Shown here: piece after piece, positions 13,524 to 20,061 of the stretch
How the letters are laid out: every line of letters starts with the position of its first letter
Position numbering within the stretch: the first letter of the stretch is position 1
Source of the DNA: a virus
DNA length: 28,887 nucleotides
Direction: 5' to 3' (one strand)
IMG/VR virus record: IMGVR_UViG_3300032288_002427
Span: 1 to 28,887 of that record
The notes under the pieces: model-generated
Database searches by the model: none
Told to the model about the DNA's origin: nothing
What the model saw: the letters and a program-made list of their open reading frames with translations, nothing else
Position numbers and translations under genes: made by a program

Positions 13524-14056
13524 AAGGAACGGGGAGTTGGAACCGCCAAGCCTTCCGAGCAGGAGCCGGTAAACCTTCTTTGCTCAAGGTGCGCCCTAGT
13601 AAGAGTCAGGCCGGTTCTAGCAGGGGGGCCACGTCAAACCCGCCTGCAGGAAGGGCCAGCGCCCTCCAACCGCCCGACTCCAACGAGCCGCAAGGGCGGG
13701 GCCGAGAGGCGACCGGGGTAACCATGCCCGGTCTGGCGCTGACCCTCCGGCCTCGGATGCCTGACGGCTGACGGGTGCATGCAAGTCTCTTAATCCGCAA
13801 AGGTTGGCCACACAAAGTACGTCCGGCAGATCAGCCACATGGACCGAAACGCTACGAGCCGTAATCCCACCGCCGAGCGATGCATCGACCGTCAGGCTCC
13901 CGAGGAACACCGGCAGCCGCTGGAACCACCCTTGGCCTGTCCCTCCAGACGCCGCGTGCGTACTGCGAAACGTGAGTGCGAAAGGGCCAGCGGCAGCCGG
14001 TACTAACACGAATGAAAGAAAGCTGGGCAGCGGGTCGGGGCCAACTCCCCGGCCCG
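13517..14056 (+). ncRNA. Candidate structured non-coding RNA B (about 540 nt)
   Basis: GGAAGG (13522-13527) and CCTTCC (13551-13556) close a hairpin around AACGGGGAGTTGGAACCGC, the same module as in RNA A on a differently sequenced stem. Further helices: CCGCCC/GGGCGG (13670/13694), GACCGGG/CCCGGTC (13711-13717 / 13727-13733) and a 14-bp helix with one mismatch between 13910-13923 and 13987-14000. It ends in a terminator-like hairpin. Size and density of pairing recall the large phage-associated RNA classes ROOL and GOLLD; membership is not shown. Confidence 0.62.
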
Positions 14057-14065
14057 TTTGCATTT
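14031..14065 (+). terminator. Rho-independent terminator of RNA B
   Basis: CGGGTCGGGG (14031-14040) pairs with CCCCGGCCCG (14047-14056), with one G-T pair and a 6-nt loop, followed by TTTGCATTT. It separates the RNA unit from the next promoter. Confidence 0.78.
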
Positions 14066-14128
14066 GTAAAGATGCTCGCTCTCCACTTGCAATCTAGTTT
14101 GTGGACGCTAATGTAGTCCATGTAAGCA
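14064..14128 (+). promoter_or_regulatory. Early promoter of the shared TTGTAAAG family
   Basis: TTGTAAAG 14064-14071, 15 nt, -35 TTGCAA 14087-14092, 16 nt, -10 TAATGT 14109-14114, ATGTAAGCA 14120-14128. It drives the genes at 14148 and 14357. Confidence 0.78.
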
Positions 14129-14147
14129 CCACGCAAGGAGAGAGACA

Positions 14148-14330
14148 ATGACCTACGAAGAGATCCTCATCGAAGCAGCAGCCGTAAACAAGGCTTGCAA
14201 GATCAGGGACCACGAGGGAATGATCCGCCGCTTTGGACTTACGCAGATCATCAACGCGCTTCCCGAGGAGCAGCGGATTGAAGCCCACAAGACCTTGAAC
14301 CGTCGCGGCCCCGGCCTCTTTGAGAAGTAA
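14148..14330 (+). CDS. Small helical protein
   Basis: A 60-residue protein with start AAGGAGAGAGACAATG. Three short helices (YEEILIEAAAVNKACKI, EGMIRRFGLTQIINAL, EEQRIEAHKTLNRR) make up the protein. No family is recognised. Confidence 0.72.
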   Translation: MTYEEILIEAAAVNKACKIRDHEGMIRRFGLTQIINALPEEQRIEAHKTLNRRGPGLFEK

Positions 14331-14356
14331 CAAGTAGAAAGAGAGAGACAGAGAAA

Positions 14357-14761
14357 ATGATTTCCACCACAGAGATTCAGAGCGCAGAGGCACAGGCCGA
14401 GCGTTGGACTGCCGGAGCAGAGCACCGCTACCGGATCACCAAGATGCAGGGGCCATACGCGGGCGGCAGCACCAAGTGGCAGCAGAAGATGTATTGCTGG
14501 CTGCTTTCACCGCGCCAGCAGACGGAGGTTTCCCGCTCCTACAGCGCGGCGACTTGGCAGCGCAAGGCGGCAGACCTTCGGATCCTGCAGATCGCAGAGC
14601 GCCGGGCTTGGGACTCCGCAAAGTGGACGCCCAAGGGCCGCAGGCCGAACCGCGAGCGCCTTGTCCACAAGGGGAACCGCAAGGCTTGGGCCAAGGCTGA
14701 GCGCCAGAAGGTCATCGACACCTACTACCGCCCCTCGGCCAACGGCTGGACCGGGGACTGA
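14357..14761 (+). CDS. Basic, tryptophan-rich protein
   Basis: A 134-residue protein from ATG 14357, with AAAGAGAGAGACAGAG upstream. It is rich in Trp, Arg and Lys (KWQQKMYCWLLSPRQ, SYSAATWQRKAADL, KAWAKAERQKVI), suggesting nucleic-acid or ribonucleoprotein binding. No domain is recognised. It lies next to the structured-RNA region, which makes RNA binding worth testing; that link is speculative. Confidence 0.72.
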   Translation: MISTTEIQSAEAQAERWTAGAEHRYRITKMQGPYAGGSTKWQQKMYCWLLSPRQQTEVSRSYSAATWQRKAADLRILQIAERRAWDSAKWTPKGRRPNRERLVHKGNRKAWAKAERQKVIDTYYRPSANGWTGD

Positions 14762-14781
14762 GAAAGGATTGGGGGTTGGGC

Positions 14782-14810
14782 TTGACAGCCTAGCCCACAA
14801 TCGCTAGATT
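14782..14810 (+). promoter_or_regulatory. Near-consensus promoter overlapping a hairpin
   Basis: -35 TTGACA 14782-14787 (perfect), 17-nt spacer, -10 TAGATT 14805-14810. The surrounding GGGCT...AGCCC and GATTG...CAATC can pair, so the site may also end the previous transcript. It lacks the TTGTAAAG box. Confidence 0.78.
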
Positions 14811-14841
14811 CTAATTGTCACCACGACAAAGGAGAGAGACA

Positions 14842-15132
14842 ATGATTTGCGAGAAGGACGCAGGGCTTGACCTGAATGGGCACGGCCAGATGGACAACGA
14901 CCGAAACCACATCTCAACGGTTGACGGTTGCTGGCACTTCATCAACGCCGAGCACTACGACGAGACCGGCTGGTACGCGGTCAGGATCCACGACGACGAG
15001 GCCAGCGAGGTCAGCCCGGTTGAGGTTGCCGAGTACCTCTACGAGATGGGCATGATGTGGTGGAGCGGCCACGGGCTTTCCCGCCACAAGACCTTTGCCG
15101 ACGCCTACGCCTTCGCCGTAAGGGAGGGCTGA
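14842..15132 (+). CDS. Acidic hypothetical protein
   Basis: A 96-residue protein with start AAAGGAGAGAGACAATG. It has HFINAEHYDETGWYAVRIHDDEASEVSP followed by EVAEYLYEMGMMWWSGHG, an alpha/beta layout. The function is unknown. Overlap of one base couples it to the next gene (TGATG). Confidence 0.72.
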   Translation: MICEKDAGLDLNGHGQMDNDRNHISTVDGCWHFINAEHYDETGWYAVRIHDDEASEVSPVEVAEYLYEMGMMWWSGHGLSRHKTFADAYAFAVREG

Positions 15133-15413
15133 TGATCCGCCGCTTTTACTCACAGGATCCCAACCCCGCCACCGGGCTGCAGGAGAAGGTCACCGGACTG
15201 CGCGACCACGACGGGGCTTGGATCATCAACGAGATCGCCAGCACCGTCGCCGTCAACGGGTACTTCTACGACAAGCCCGGCAAGCACATCGGCACCGTGT
15301 TCAAGCGCGGGAGGGCTTGGGATGTCAAGTCAGCGCATGGCGGAAACATGCTGGACTTCCCCACGCTCTCCAGCGCGGTCCATTACCTGATCTGCTGGAA
15401 TCGCAGTTTGTAA
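15132..15413 (+). CDS. Hypothetical protein
   Basis: A 93-residue protein from ATG 15132 with GGGAGGGC upstream. It is a beta-rich centre (GAWIINEIASTVAVNGYFYD) with a basic GTVFKRGRAWDVKS segment. No family is recognised. Its end, TTG TAA, is the upstream box of the next promoter. Confidence 0.72.
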   Translation: MIRRFYSQDPNPATGLQEKVTGLRDHDGAWIINEIASTVAVNGYFYDKPGKHIGTVFKRGRAWDVKSAHGGNMLDFPTLSSAVHYLICWNRSL

Positions 15414-15472
15414 AGTCTCCATCGTACTGCTTGCATTCTCCTTTATGCTGGTGCATAATAGGGATGTAAGCA
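15408..15472 (+). promoter_or_regulatory. Early promoter of the shared TTGTAAAG family (best match)
   Basis: TTGTAAAG 15408-15415, 15 nt, -35 TTGCAT 15431-15436, 17 nt, -10 CATAAT 15454-15459, ATGTAAGCA 15464-15472. The upstream box contains the stop codon of the preceding gene. Confidence 0.82.
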
Positions 15473-15490
15473 AACGGAGGGGGAAATAAA

Positions 15491-15757
15491 ATGGACATTG
15501 AGACGATCATCATTCAGGCAAAGCGAGCCGCAGACGAGCACTACGACGCGTACTACGGCTACCAGCAGACGCCGCAGCAGAGGAACCGCTCAGGCGAGGC
15601 CATCCACCGGATCCGCAAGATCGCGGAGACCCTCCCCGCCGACCAGCGCGAGCAGGTTGAGGCCATCCTTGCCGAGGGCCGCGAGCGCGAGGCAGAGGCT
15701 AAGGCCCGCAAGCAGAAGGCCATCGACGAGTGGCGAGCCGCTCGCGAGAGCAACTAA
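15491..15757 (+). CDS. Small coiled-coil protein
   Basis: An 88-residue protein from ATG 15491 with GGAGGGGG upstream. The C-terminal half is a long charged helix (EQVEAILAEGREREAEAKARK). The N-terminal YYGYQQTPQQRN segment is polar. No family is recognised. Confidence 0.7.
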   Translation: MDIETIIIQAKRAADEHYDAYYGYQQTPQQRNRSGEAIHRIRKIAETLPADQREQVEAILAEGREREAEAKARKQKAIDEWRAARESN

Positions 15758-15783
15758 CTCACCACAGCAAACGGAGAGACAAG

Positions 15784-16002
15784 ATGAACACGACCTTCCG
15801 ATACGTTGAACAGAACGACGGCTTCATGCAGTACTGGATCGTCTTTGAGGGCCACCGCCGAGTTGGCAAGGTGCGCCGGGACGACGACAGGTACTACGCC
15901 GTCAACACCGGGCTTGGGCGCAACATCCGCCACGGCTTTGGGGCAACGATGGACGAGGCAGTACGCGAGATGCTCAAGGCCGATGCCAAGGCCCGCGTAT
16001 GA
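15784..16002 (+). CDS. Small hypothetical protein
   Basis: A 72-residue protein from ATG 15784 with GGAGAGAC upstream. It is beta-rich (MQYWIVFEGHRRVGKVRRDDDRYYAV) with a helical end. No function is recognised. It overlaps the next gene by 4 nt (ATGA). Confidence 0.7.
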   Translation: MNTTFRYVEQNDGFMQYWIVFEGHRRVGKVRRDDDRYYAVNTGLGRNIRHGFGATMDEAVREMLKADAKARV

Positions 16003-16484
16003 GCGGCCACGTCAGGGTTCGGATCAAGGGCAAGGACGTCCCGGTCGCCGCATGGGATACCGGCCCATCGACCACCAAGATGTGCGTCTGCGGCTACACC
16101 GGTCTGGACACCACCGAGGCCCGCGCAATCGCTGCGGCAATAATGGATGCCGCTGACAAGGCTGACATTGAGCAGTTAATCGACAACGAGTTTCACTTCC
16201 CTGTTCCGGCCGGGAAGGCGCTCCCGACGACCTCGCATGAAGCGGCCCACAGCATGGAGCCGATCATCAAGGACGTCCGAAAGCGCATCGCAAGTTTCAT
16301 CGCGGAGCGTCCCACCGGGGCGACCGACGATGAAATAGAGGCCGCGCTCGGCCTCAAGCACCAGACCGCATCGGCAGCACGCCGTGGTCTGGTGATCGCT
16401 GGCTTGGTCCGTGACTCCGGTCAGGTCCGCAACACCCGCAGCGGGCGCAAGGCGACCGTGTGGGTTGTCCCGAAGGCAATCTAA
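15999..16484 (+). CDS. Winged-helix DNA-binding protein
   Basis: A 161-residue protein. The N-terminal ~90 residues form an alpha/beta part with a CVCG segment and an acidic helix. Residues 95-157 are a winged helix: GATDDEIEAALGLKHQTASAARRGLVIAGLVRDSG, then RNTRSGRKATVWVV as wing. This C-terminal type is common in phage early proteins. Its DNA target is unknown; it is a third candidate regulator of the early promoters. Confidence 0.75.
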   Translation: MSGHVRVRIKGKDVPVAAWDTGPSTTKMCVCGYTGLDTTEARAIAAAIMDAADKADIEQLIDNEFHFPVPAGKALPTTSHEAAHSMEPIIKDVRKRIASFIAERPTGATDDEIEAALGLKHQTASAARRGLVIAGLVRDSGQVRNTRSGRKATVWVVPKAI

Positions 16485-16493
16485 GGAACCTCA

Positions 16494-16979
16494 TTGAGTA
16501 TCAACGCCCCCGCCGTTGTCATGGTCGCCGTCGCTGCGACGTTTGGCATCGGAGTAGCCGCGCTGTCATGCGGAAAAGCAGCAGCAGCGCCGTGCAGCAA
16601 GCACAGCGCCAGTAGCAAGGTCACCAAGCATGACTGCATGAACGAGTTAAAGCGAAAGTCCGCACGCGCCAAGATGGCGTGGCCACCGAATCCGACGCCG
16701 GAGGAAATCCGTATCCGGGTCGACAAGATCGGCGGCAAGGGAACGTGGGAGAAGGCGTGGCGGATTGCTCGCTGCGAGACCGGGGCCAATCCCCGCCACT
16801 ACCCATATGGCTCTTACATTGGCATGATGGGCATGTACCGGCAAACGTACTCATACGGGGCGAGGGCAACTTCCTACCCGTACCCGCATGTGGCAACGCC
16901 GCAGCAGCAGATCGCAGTAGCAGTCGCTTCGTGGCCGATCACCAAGGGGTGGTCAGGCTGGGGGTGTTCGTCAGCGTAA
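16494..16979 (+). CDS. Secreted Rpf-like muralytic protein
   Basis: A 161-residue protein from TTG 16494 with AAGGAA upstream. Residues 7-30 are a hydrophobic export signal ending LSCGKAAAA; the Cys could be a lipidation site. Residues 84-158 resemble the resuscitation-promoting-factor/transglycosylase-like domain: WRIARCETGANP with catalytic-type Glu95, then YIGMMGMYRQTYS, a PQQQIAVAV helix and the ending GWSGWGCSS. Rpf proteins cut actinobacterial peptidoglycan. It lies outside both the tail and lysis modules, so a role in entry or lysis is not obvious. Confidence 0.75.
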   Translation: MSINAPAVVMVAVAATFGIGVAALSCGKAAAAPCSKHSASSKVTKHDCMNELKRKSARAKMAWPPNPTPEEIRIRVDKIGGKGTWEKAWRIARCETGANPRHYPYGSYIGMMGMYRQTYSYGARATSYPYPHVATPQQQIAVAVASWPITKGWSGWGCSSA

Positions 16980-16990
16980 GGAGAGTCCCG

Positions 16991-17353
16991 GTGGCAGGAG
17001 TTCGGTGGGGTGATGACGACCTTATCCCACCGGACTCGCTGCGCCGCTGCAAGATCTGCAAGCAGCCAATTGAGCATCTTGCGCCGAACCGCGTGTGCTG
17101 TGGTCACCCGCGATGTGCAAGGGCGAACCGTGCAAGGGCGAACCGTGGGCTGCGGCCAACAAGAGCAGATCGAATAGCGCAGTCCATTTCAGAGATGCCA
17201 AAGACACCGGCACAGATCGAAGCAGAGATTCTTAGCCGCATTCGCTTTGCCGAGGCGCGAGGCGCGTCACGCCTTCAGGCGATTGAGTGGACCGCCCGCA
17301 AGATGGAAATCAGCACCGCCCAAGTCATGTCAACGTTGAACAGGAAAAGGTAG
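16991..17353 (+). CDS. Zinc-finger / helix-turn-helix small protein
   Basis: A 120-residue protein from GTG 16991 with AAGGAGAG upstream. CKICKQP (22-28) and CCGHPRC (40-46) form a zinc site, followed by a repeated ARANRARANR segment encoded by two exact 15-bp copies (17116-17145). The C-terminus (RLQAIEWTARKMEISTAQVM) looks like a helix-turn-helix. DNA binding is likely; the target is unknown. It abuts the methyltransferase gene directly. Confidence 0.7.
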   Translation: MAGVRWGDDDLIPPDSLRRCKICKQPIEHLAPNRVCCGHPRCARANRARANRGLRPTRADRIAQSISEMPKTPAQIEAEILSRIRFAEARGASRLQAIEWTARKMEISTAQVMSTLNRKR

Positions 17354-18538
17354 ATGCGGATTGCAACCCAGAAGTACGTTGAGAAGGAGATCGCAAAGCT
17401 GACTCCGCACCCACGCAATCCGCGTGAGGGCGACGTCGGTTCCATCCATGAGTCGATTGAGGTCAACGGCTTCTACGGAGCGATCATCGTTCAGAAGTCG
17501 ACGGGCTACGTTCTTGCCGGTAACCACCGCTTGCAGGCTGCCGCCTTGGCGGGCGGGACCAAGGTGCCGGTGCTTGAGGTCGACTGCGATGACGTCACGG
17601 CGGAAAAGATCCTGCTTGCCGACAACCGCACCAGCGATATCGCCACGAACAAGAACGACATCCTTGTGGAAATCCTGAAGGAGTTGGCGGAGGGGCCGGG
17701 CCTTGAGGGCACCGGCTTTGACGGCGATGACCTTGATGAACTTTTGACCGACCTCGGTGAAGCGCCAAAGCCCGAGGCCGACAGCGATCCGATGGAGCCG
17801 CCCAAGGATCCGAAGTCCAAGCCGGGCGAGGTCTATGAGTTGGGTCCGCACCGACTCATTTGCGGAGACTCAACGGGCGAGGCAATCGCAACCCTGATGG
17901 GCGACGACCGCGCAAACTGCGTCTGGACAGATCCGCCCTACGGAGTGGCATACGTTGGCAAGACCAAGGACGCGCTGACGATTGAGAACGACAACCTCAA
18001 GCCGGAAGTGCTGGAACAACTGCTGCGCGACTCGCTGGGCATGGCCTTCACCTACACCGAGGCCGGTGGAACGTGGTACGTCGCATCACCGGCTGGCGAC
18101 CTGTTCCACACCTTCGGAACCGTGCTGCACGAGTTGGGCGTATGGAGGCACACCCTGATCTGGGTCAAGGACGTCATGGTCATGGGCCGAGCTGACTACC
18201 ACTACAAGCATGAGCCGATTTTCTACGGCTGGAAAGAAGGCGCTGCTCACAGTTGGTACGCCGACCGAAAGCAGACGACCATCCTTGAGTTTGACCGGCC
18301 CAAGCGCAGCGAGCAGCACCCGACCATGAAGCCACTGGAGTTGGTCGAATACTGCCTCCGCAACAGCACGCAGCGCGGCGACATTGTCCTTGACCCGTTT
18401 GGAGGATCCGGCTCTACGCTCATGGCTGCCGACCGGATCGGACGCGAGGCGCGGCTTGTGGAGTTGGACCCCGGCTACTGCGATGTGATCCGCACGCGCT
18501 ACGCCGAGCATGCAAACCGTCCAGACCTTATGCCGTAG
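17354..18538 (+). CDS. ParB-domain / DNA methyltransferase fusion
   Basis: A 394-residue protein. Residues 1-125 form a ParB/sulfiredoxin-like domain (LTPHPRNPR, then GYVLAGNHRLQAA). A linker rich in Pro, Glu and Asp (136-160) joins a beta-class amino-methyltransferase with motif IV DPPY at 193-196 and the SAM-binding LDPFGGSGST at 346-355. It should methylate adenine N6 or cytosine N4 at a specific site; with no restriction partner visible, protection of phage DNA is the likely purpose. ParB-methyltransferase fusions are known in phages and mobile elements. Confidence 0.88.
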   Translation: MRIATQKYVEKEIAKLTPHPRNPREGDVGSIHESIEVNGFYGAIIVQKSTGYVLAGNHRLQAAALAGGTKVPVLEVDCDDVTAEKILLADNRTSDIATNKNDILVEILKELAEGPGLEGTGFDGDDLDELLTDLGEAPKPEADSDPMEPPKDPKSKPGEVYELGPHRLICGDSTGEAIATLMGDDRANCVWTDPPYGVAYVGKTKDALTIENDNLKPEVLEQLLRDSLGMAFTYTEAGGTWYVASPAGDLFHTFGTVLHELGVWRHTLIWVKDVMVMGRADYHYKHEPIFYGWKEGAAHSWYADRKQTTILEFDRPKRSEQHPTMKPLELVEYCLRNSTQRGDIVLDPFGGSGSTLMAADRIGREARLVELDPGYCDVIRTRYAEHANRPDLMP

Positions 18539-18978
18539 TGCCGTACAACGGATTCTCCGACGTCAGGATCAAGGAGGCCCGCCGCTGGTACAAGGATGTG
18601 CAGAAGGCTGGCGGTGGGCATAAGCACGTCGTGTGCATCGCATGCCTCCGCCGTGGCGGGACGGTAGCCGGGCACACTGAGGACTACTCCAAGCCGTTCG
18701 GTGAGCGCATCGGTGAGCATGCGTTGTGCTTTCCCTGCCATACAGCGGTGCATCTGCGTTTCCGTTTCCCAGATGCGTGGGACCGCTACCGCAGGAACAT
18801 CCGCCAAGGTGTGCGCTACTCAGACACGACCGACAAGCGTGCCTTTGAGATCCTGTTCCACTCCGGTGGCTACAAGCCGCACGCCGAAAACCCATCGCGC
18901 AGGATCACATGGCTGGACAGGTTGCCGATGGACGAGCCTGCACTAGTACCGGACGAAGGCGAGCAATCCTTGTTCTAA
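18538..18978 (+). CDS. HNH-like zinc protein
   Basis: A 146-residue protein from GTG 18538, inside the stop codon of the methyltransferase. VCIACLRRGGTVAGHTEDYSKP and LCFPCHTAVHLRFRFPDAWDRY give CxxC, a central His and CxxCHxxxH, the layout of HNH-like proteins often found beside phage methyltransferases. A nicking or editing function is possible. The C-terminal ~45 residues are a proline-rich acidic tail. Confidence 0.75.
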   Translation: MPYNGFSDVRIKEARRWYKDVQKAGGGHKHVVCIACLRRGGTVAGHTEDYSKPFGERIGEHALCFPCHTAVHLRFRFPDAWDRYRRNIRQGVRYSDTTDKRAFEILFHSGGYKPHAENPSRRITWLDRLPMDEPALVPDEGEQSLF

Positions 18979-18982
18979 TCGC

Positions 18983-19010
18983 TTGATGTATCCATAGGAT
19001 GTGCTATGGT
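18983..19010 (+). promoter_or_regulatory. Early promoter
   Basis: -35 TTGATG 18983-18988, 16-nt spacer and -10 TATGGT 19005-19010, before the gene at 19048. No TTGTAAAG box is placed upstream. Confidence 0.6.
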
Positions 19011-19047
19011 TATAACAAGAAGTTCACCACTAGAAAGAGAGAGGCAA

Positions 19048-19215
19048 ATGGACGAGCGCATCACGATCAGCAAGACAGAGTTGAGGCTGCTGGCAGGAAT
19101 CGCAGCCGAGCGTGCAGAGGAGATGCTGGACTACGCCGGTAGCGACCCGGTCAAGATTGACTCGGGGCTGGGGCTGAAGGGCATCGCCGCGTATTGGCTG
19201 AAGGTGGCCTCCTGA
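19048..19215 (+). CDS. Small hypothetical protein
   Basis: A 55-residue protein from ATG 19048 with AAAGAGAGAGGC upstream. It is helical (TELRLLAGIAAERAEEMLDYAG). No domain is recognised. TGATG overlap couples it to the next gene. Confidence 0.65.
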   Translation: MDERITISKTELRLLAGIAAERAEEMLDYAGSDPVKIDSGLGLKGIAAYWLKVAS

Positions 19216-19460
19216 TGTTCCGGGTCGACGTACAGACAACGTCCACCGGCAGCAGAAAGTTCAGCGAGTCGTTTTGCACATACTCGTCAAAGCAGGAAGC
19301 CTTGGAATCGGCAACCGATAATTATTCCCGCATCGCTCCGCTGCTTGCCGATGGTCAGAGGCTGCGCATCATGGTGACCAAGGTGCTGCAGGTGACCAAG
19401 GGGAACCGCATCGTCAACGAGTACGAGGAAGTCGCTCACTTCAACGCGGACATGATCTGA
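19215..19460 (+). CDS. Small hypothetical protein
   Basis: An 81-residue protein from ATG 19215. A beta-helix-beta pattern (FRVDVQTTSTGSRKFSES, helix EALESATDNYSRI, then LRIMVTKVLQVTKG) suggests a small alpha/beta fold. The function is unknown. Confidence 0.68.
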   Translation: MFRVDVQTTSTGSRKFSESFCTYSSKQEALESATDNYSRIAPLLADGQRLRIMVTKVLQVTKGNRIVNEYEEVAHFNADMI

Positions 19461-19627
19461 TGGGAAACCTTGAGGAAGCACTGCAGGAGATGGGCTTGCT
19501 CACAACCGCACACCCACACTTGACTATGCTTCCCGCAACAAGGAGGGATGATGGGACGCAGGAGCATGCTGACACCAGAACGGTCGTCCAAGATCGTCAA
19601 CGCGATCAAGGCGGGCAACTACCTTGA
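19460..19627 (+). CDS. Possible small gene overlapping the small terminase
   Basis: ATG 19460 overlaps the preceding stop (TGATG) and opens MGNLEEALQEMGLL, which looks protein-like. The frame then continues out of phase through the start of the small terminase gene to 19627 (55 residues), where the composition becomes arbitrary. It could be a real coupled short gene or only chance. Confidence 0.3.
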   Translation: MGNLEEALQEMGLLTTAHPHLTMLPATRRDDGTQEHADTRTVVQDRQRDQGGQLP

Positions 19628-19988
19628 GACCGCTGCAGCGTATGGCGGCATCACCGCAGCCGGTCTGCACAAGTGGCTGAAGCGTGGACGCGACGAGCGC
19701 GAGCGTATAGAGAACGGCGAGGATCCCAACGAGAACGAGACCAAGTACGTCGAATTCGTTGAGGCAGTAGAAAACGCACGCGCCGAAGCTGAGGTCCGTG
19801 CCGTAGCCCTGATCCAGCAGGCGGGGCAGGCAGGAACGTGGCAGGCCTCCGCGTGGTACTTGGAGCGATCCTATCCAGCGCGATGGGGGCGCCGTGAAAA
19901 GGTGGAGCACTCGGGACCGAACGGTGGGCCGATCACCTTGCAGGGGCTTGCGGACCTGATGGGCGTCAAGCGCGACGACGATGCCTGA
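19551..19988 (+). CDS. terS: Terminase small subunit
   Basis: Two ATGs follow AAGGAGGG; 19551 gives the better spacing (19548 would add one Met). The 145-residue product begins with a helix-turn-helix (ETAAAYGGITAAGLHKWLKRG), continues with a charged helix that would oligomerise (NETKYVEFVEAVENARAEAE) and has the W-rich end seen in small terminases (TWQASAWYLERSYPARWGRREK). It recognises the packaging start on phage DNA and hands it to the large subunit. A repeat-rich gap follows, which may include its binding site. Confidence 0.88.
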   Translation: MGRRSMLTPERSSKIVNAIKAGNYLETAAAYGGITAAGLHKWLKRGRDERERIENGEDPNENETKYVEFVEAVENARAEAEVRAVALIQQAGQAGTWQASAWYLERSYPARWGRREKVEHSGPNGGPITLQGLADLMGVKRDDDA

Positions 19989-20061
19989 CCGTCAACAACA
20001 CCGTACCGATAACGGTACGGACCGGCTACAGGAAATCCGCGCACGGCTGAATGCGCTGTGA
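19981..20061 (+). CDS. Possible 26-residue reading frame after the small terminase
   Basis: ATG 19981 overlaps the end of the small terminase gene and runs 26 codons (MPDRQQHRTDNGTDRLQEI, ending LNAL). There is no ribosome site of its own. A 7-bp inverted repeat lies inside it. Coding is doubtful. Confidence 0.22.
   Translation: MPDRQQHRTDNGTDRLQEIRARLNAL
20001..20020. repeat. Perfect inverted repeat after the small terminase gene
   Basis: CCGTACC (20001-20007) and GGTACGG (20014-20020) are perfectly complementary around GATAAC. There is no T-run, so an operator or RNA hairpin is as likely as a terminator. Confidence 0.7.

Noticed and set aside
13269-13721. A 150-residue + strand frame across the RNA region
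   Set aside because: It runs through a promoter of the shared family, has no ribosome site, and its Arg/Gly/Pro-rich composition is what GC-rich non-coding DNA gives. Inverted repeats explain the interval better.
13785-13800. tRNA-Lys-like CTCTTAA segment
   Set aside because: The flanks do not form an anticodon stem, and no T-arm GGTTCRA or acceptor stem fits around it.
12561-14056. HEARO/OMEGA-type RNA next to the HNH-like gene
   Set aside because: The HNH-like protein is only 96 residues with no RuvC or IscB parts, and the RNAs have their own promoters and a different size.
13804-14097. A 97-residue + strand frame in the second RNA
   Set aside because: It crosses the terminator hairpin and the next TTGTAAAG box, has no ribosome site and no protein-like pattern.
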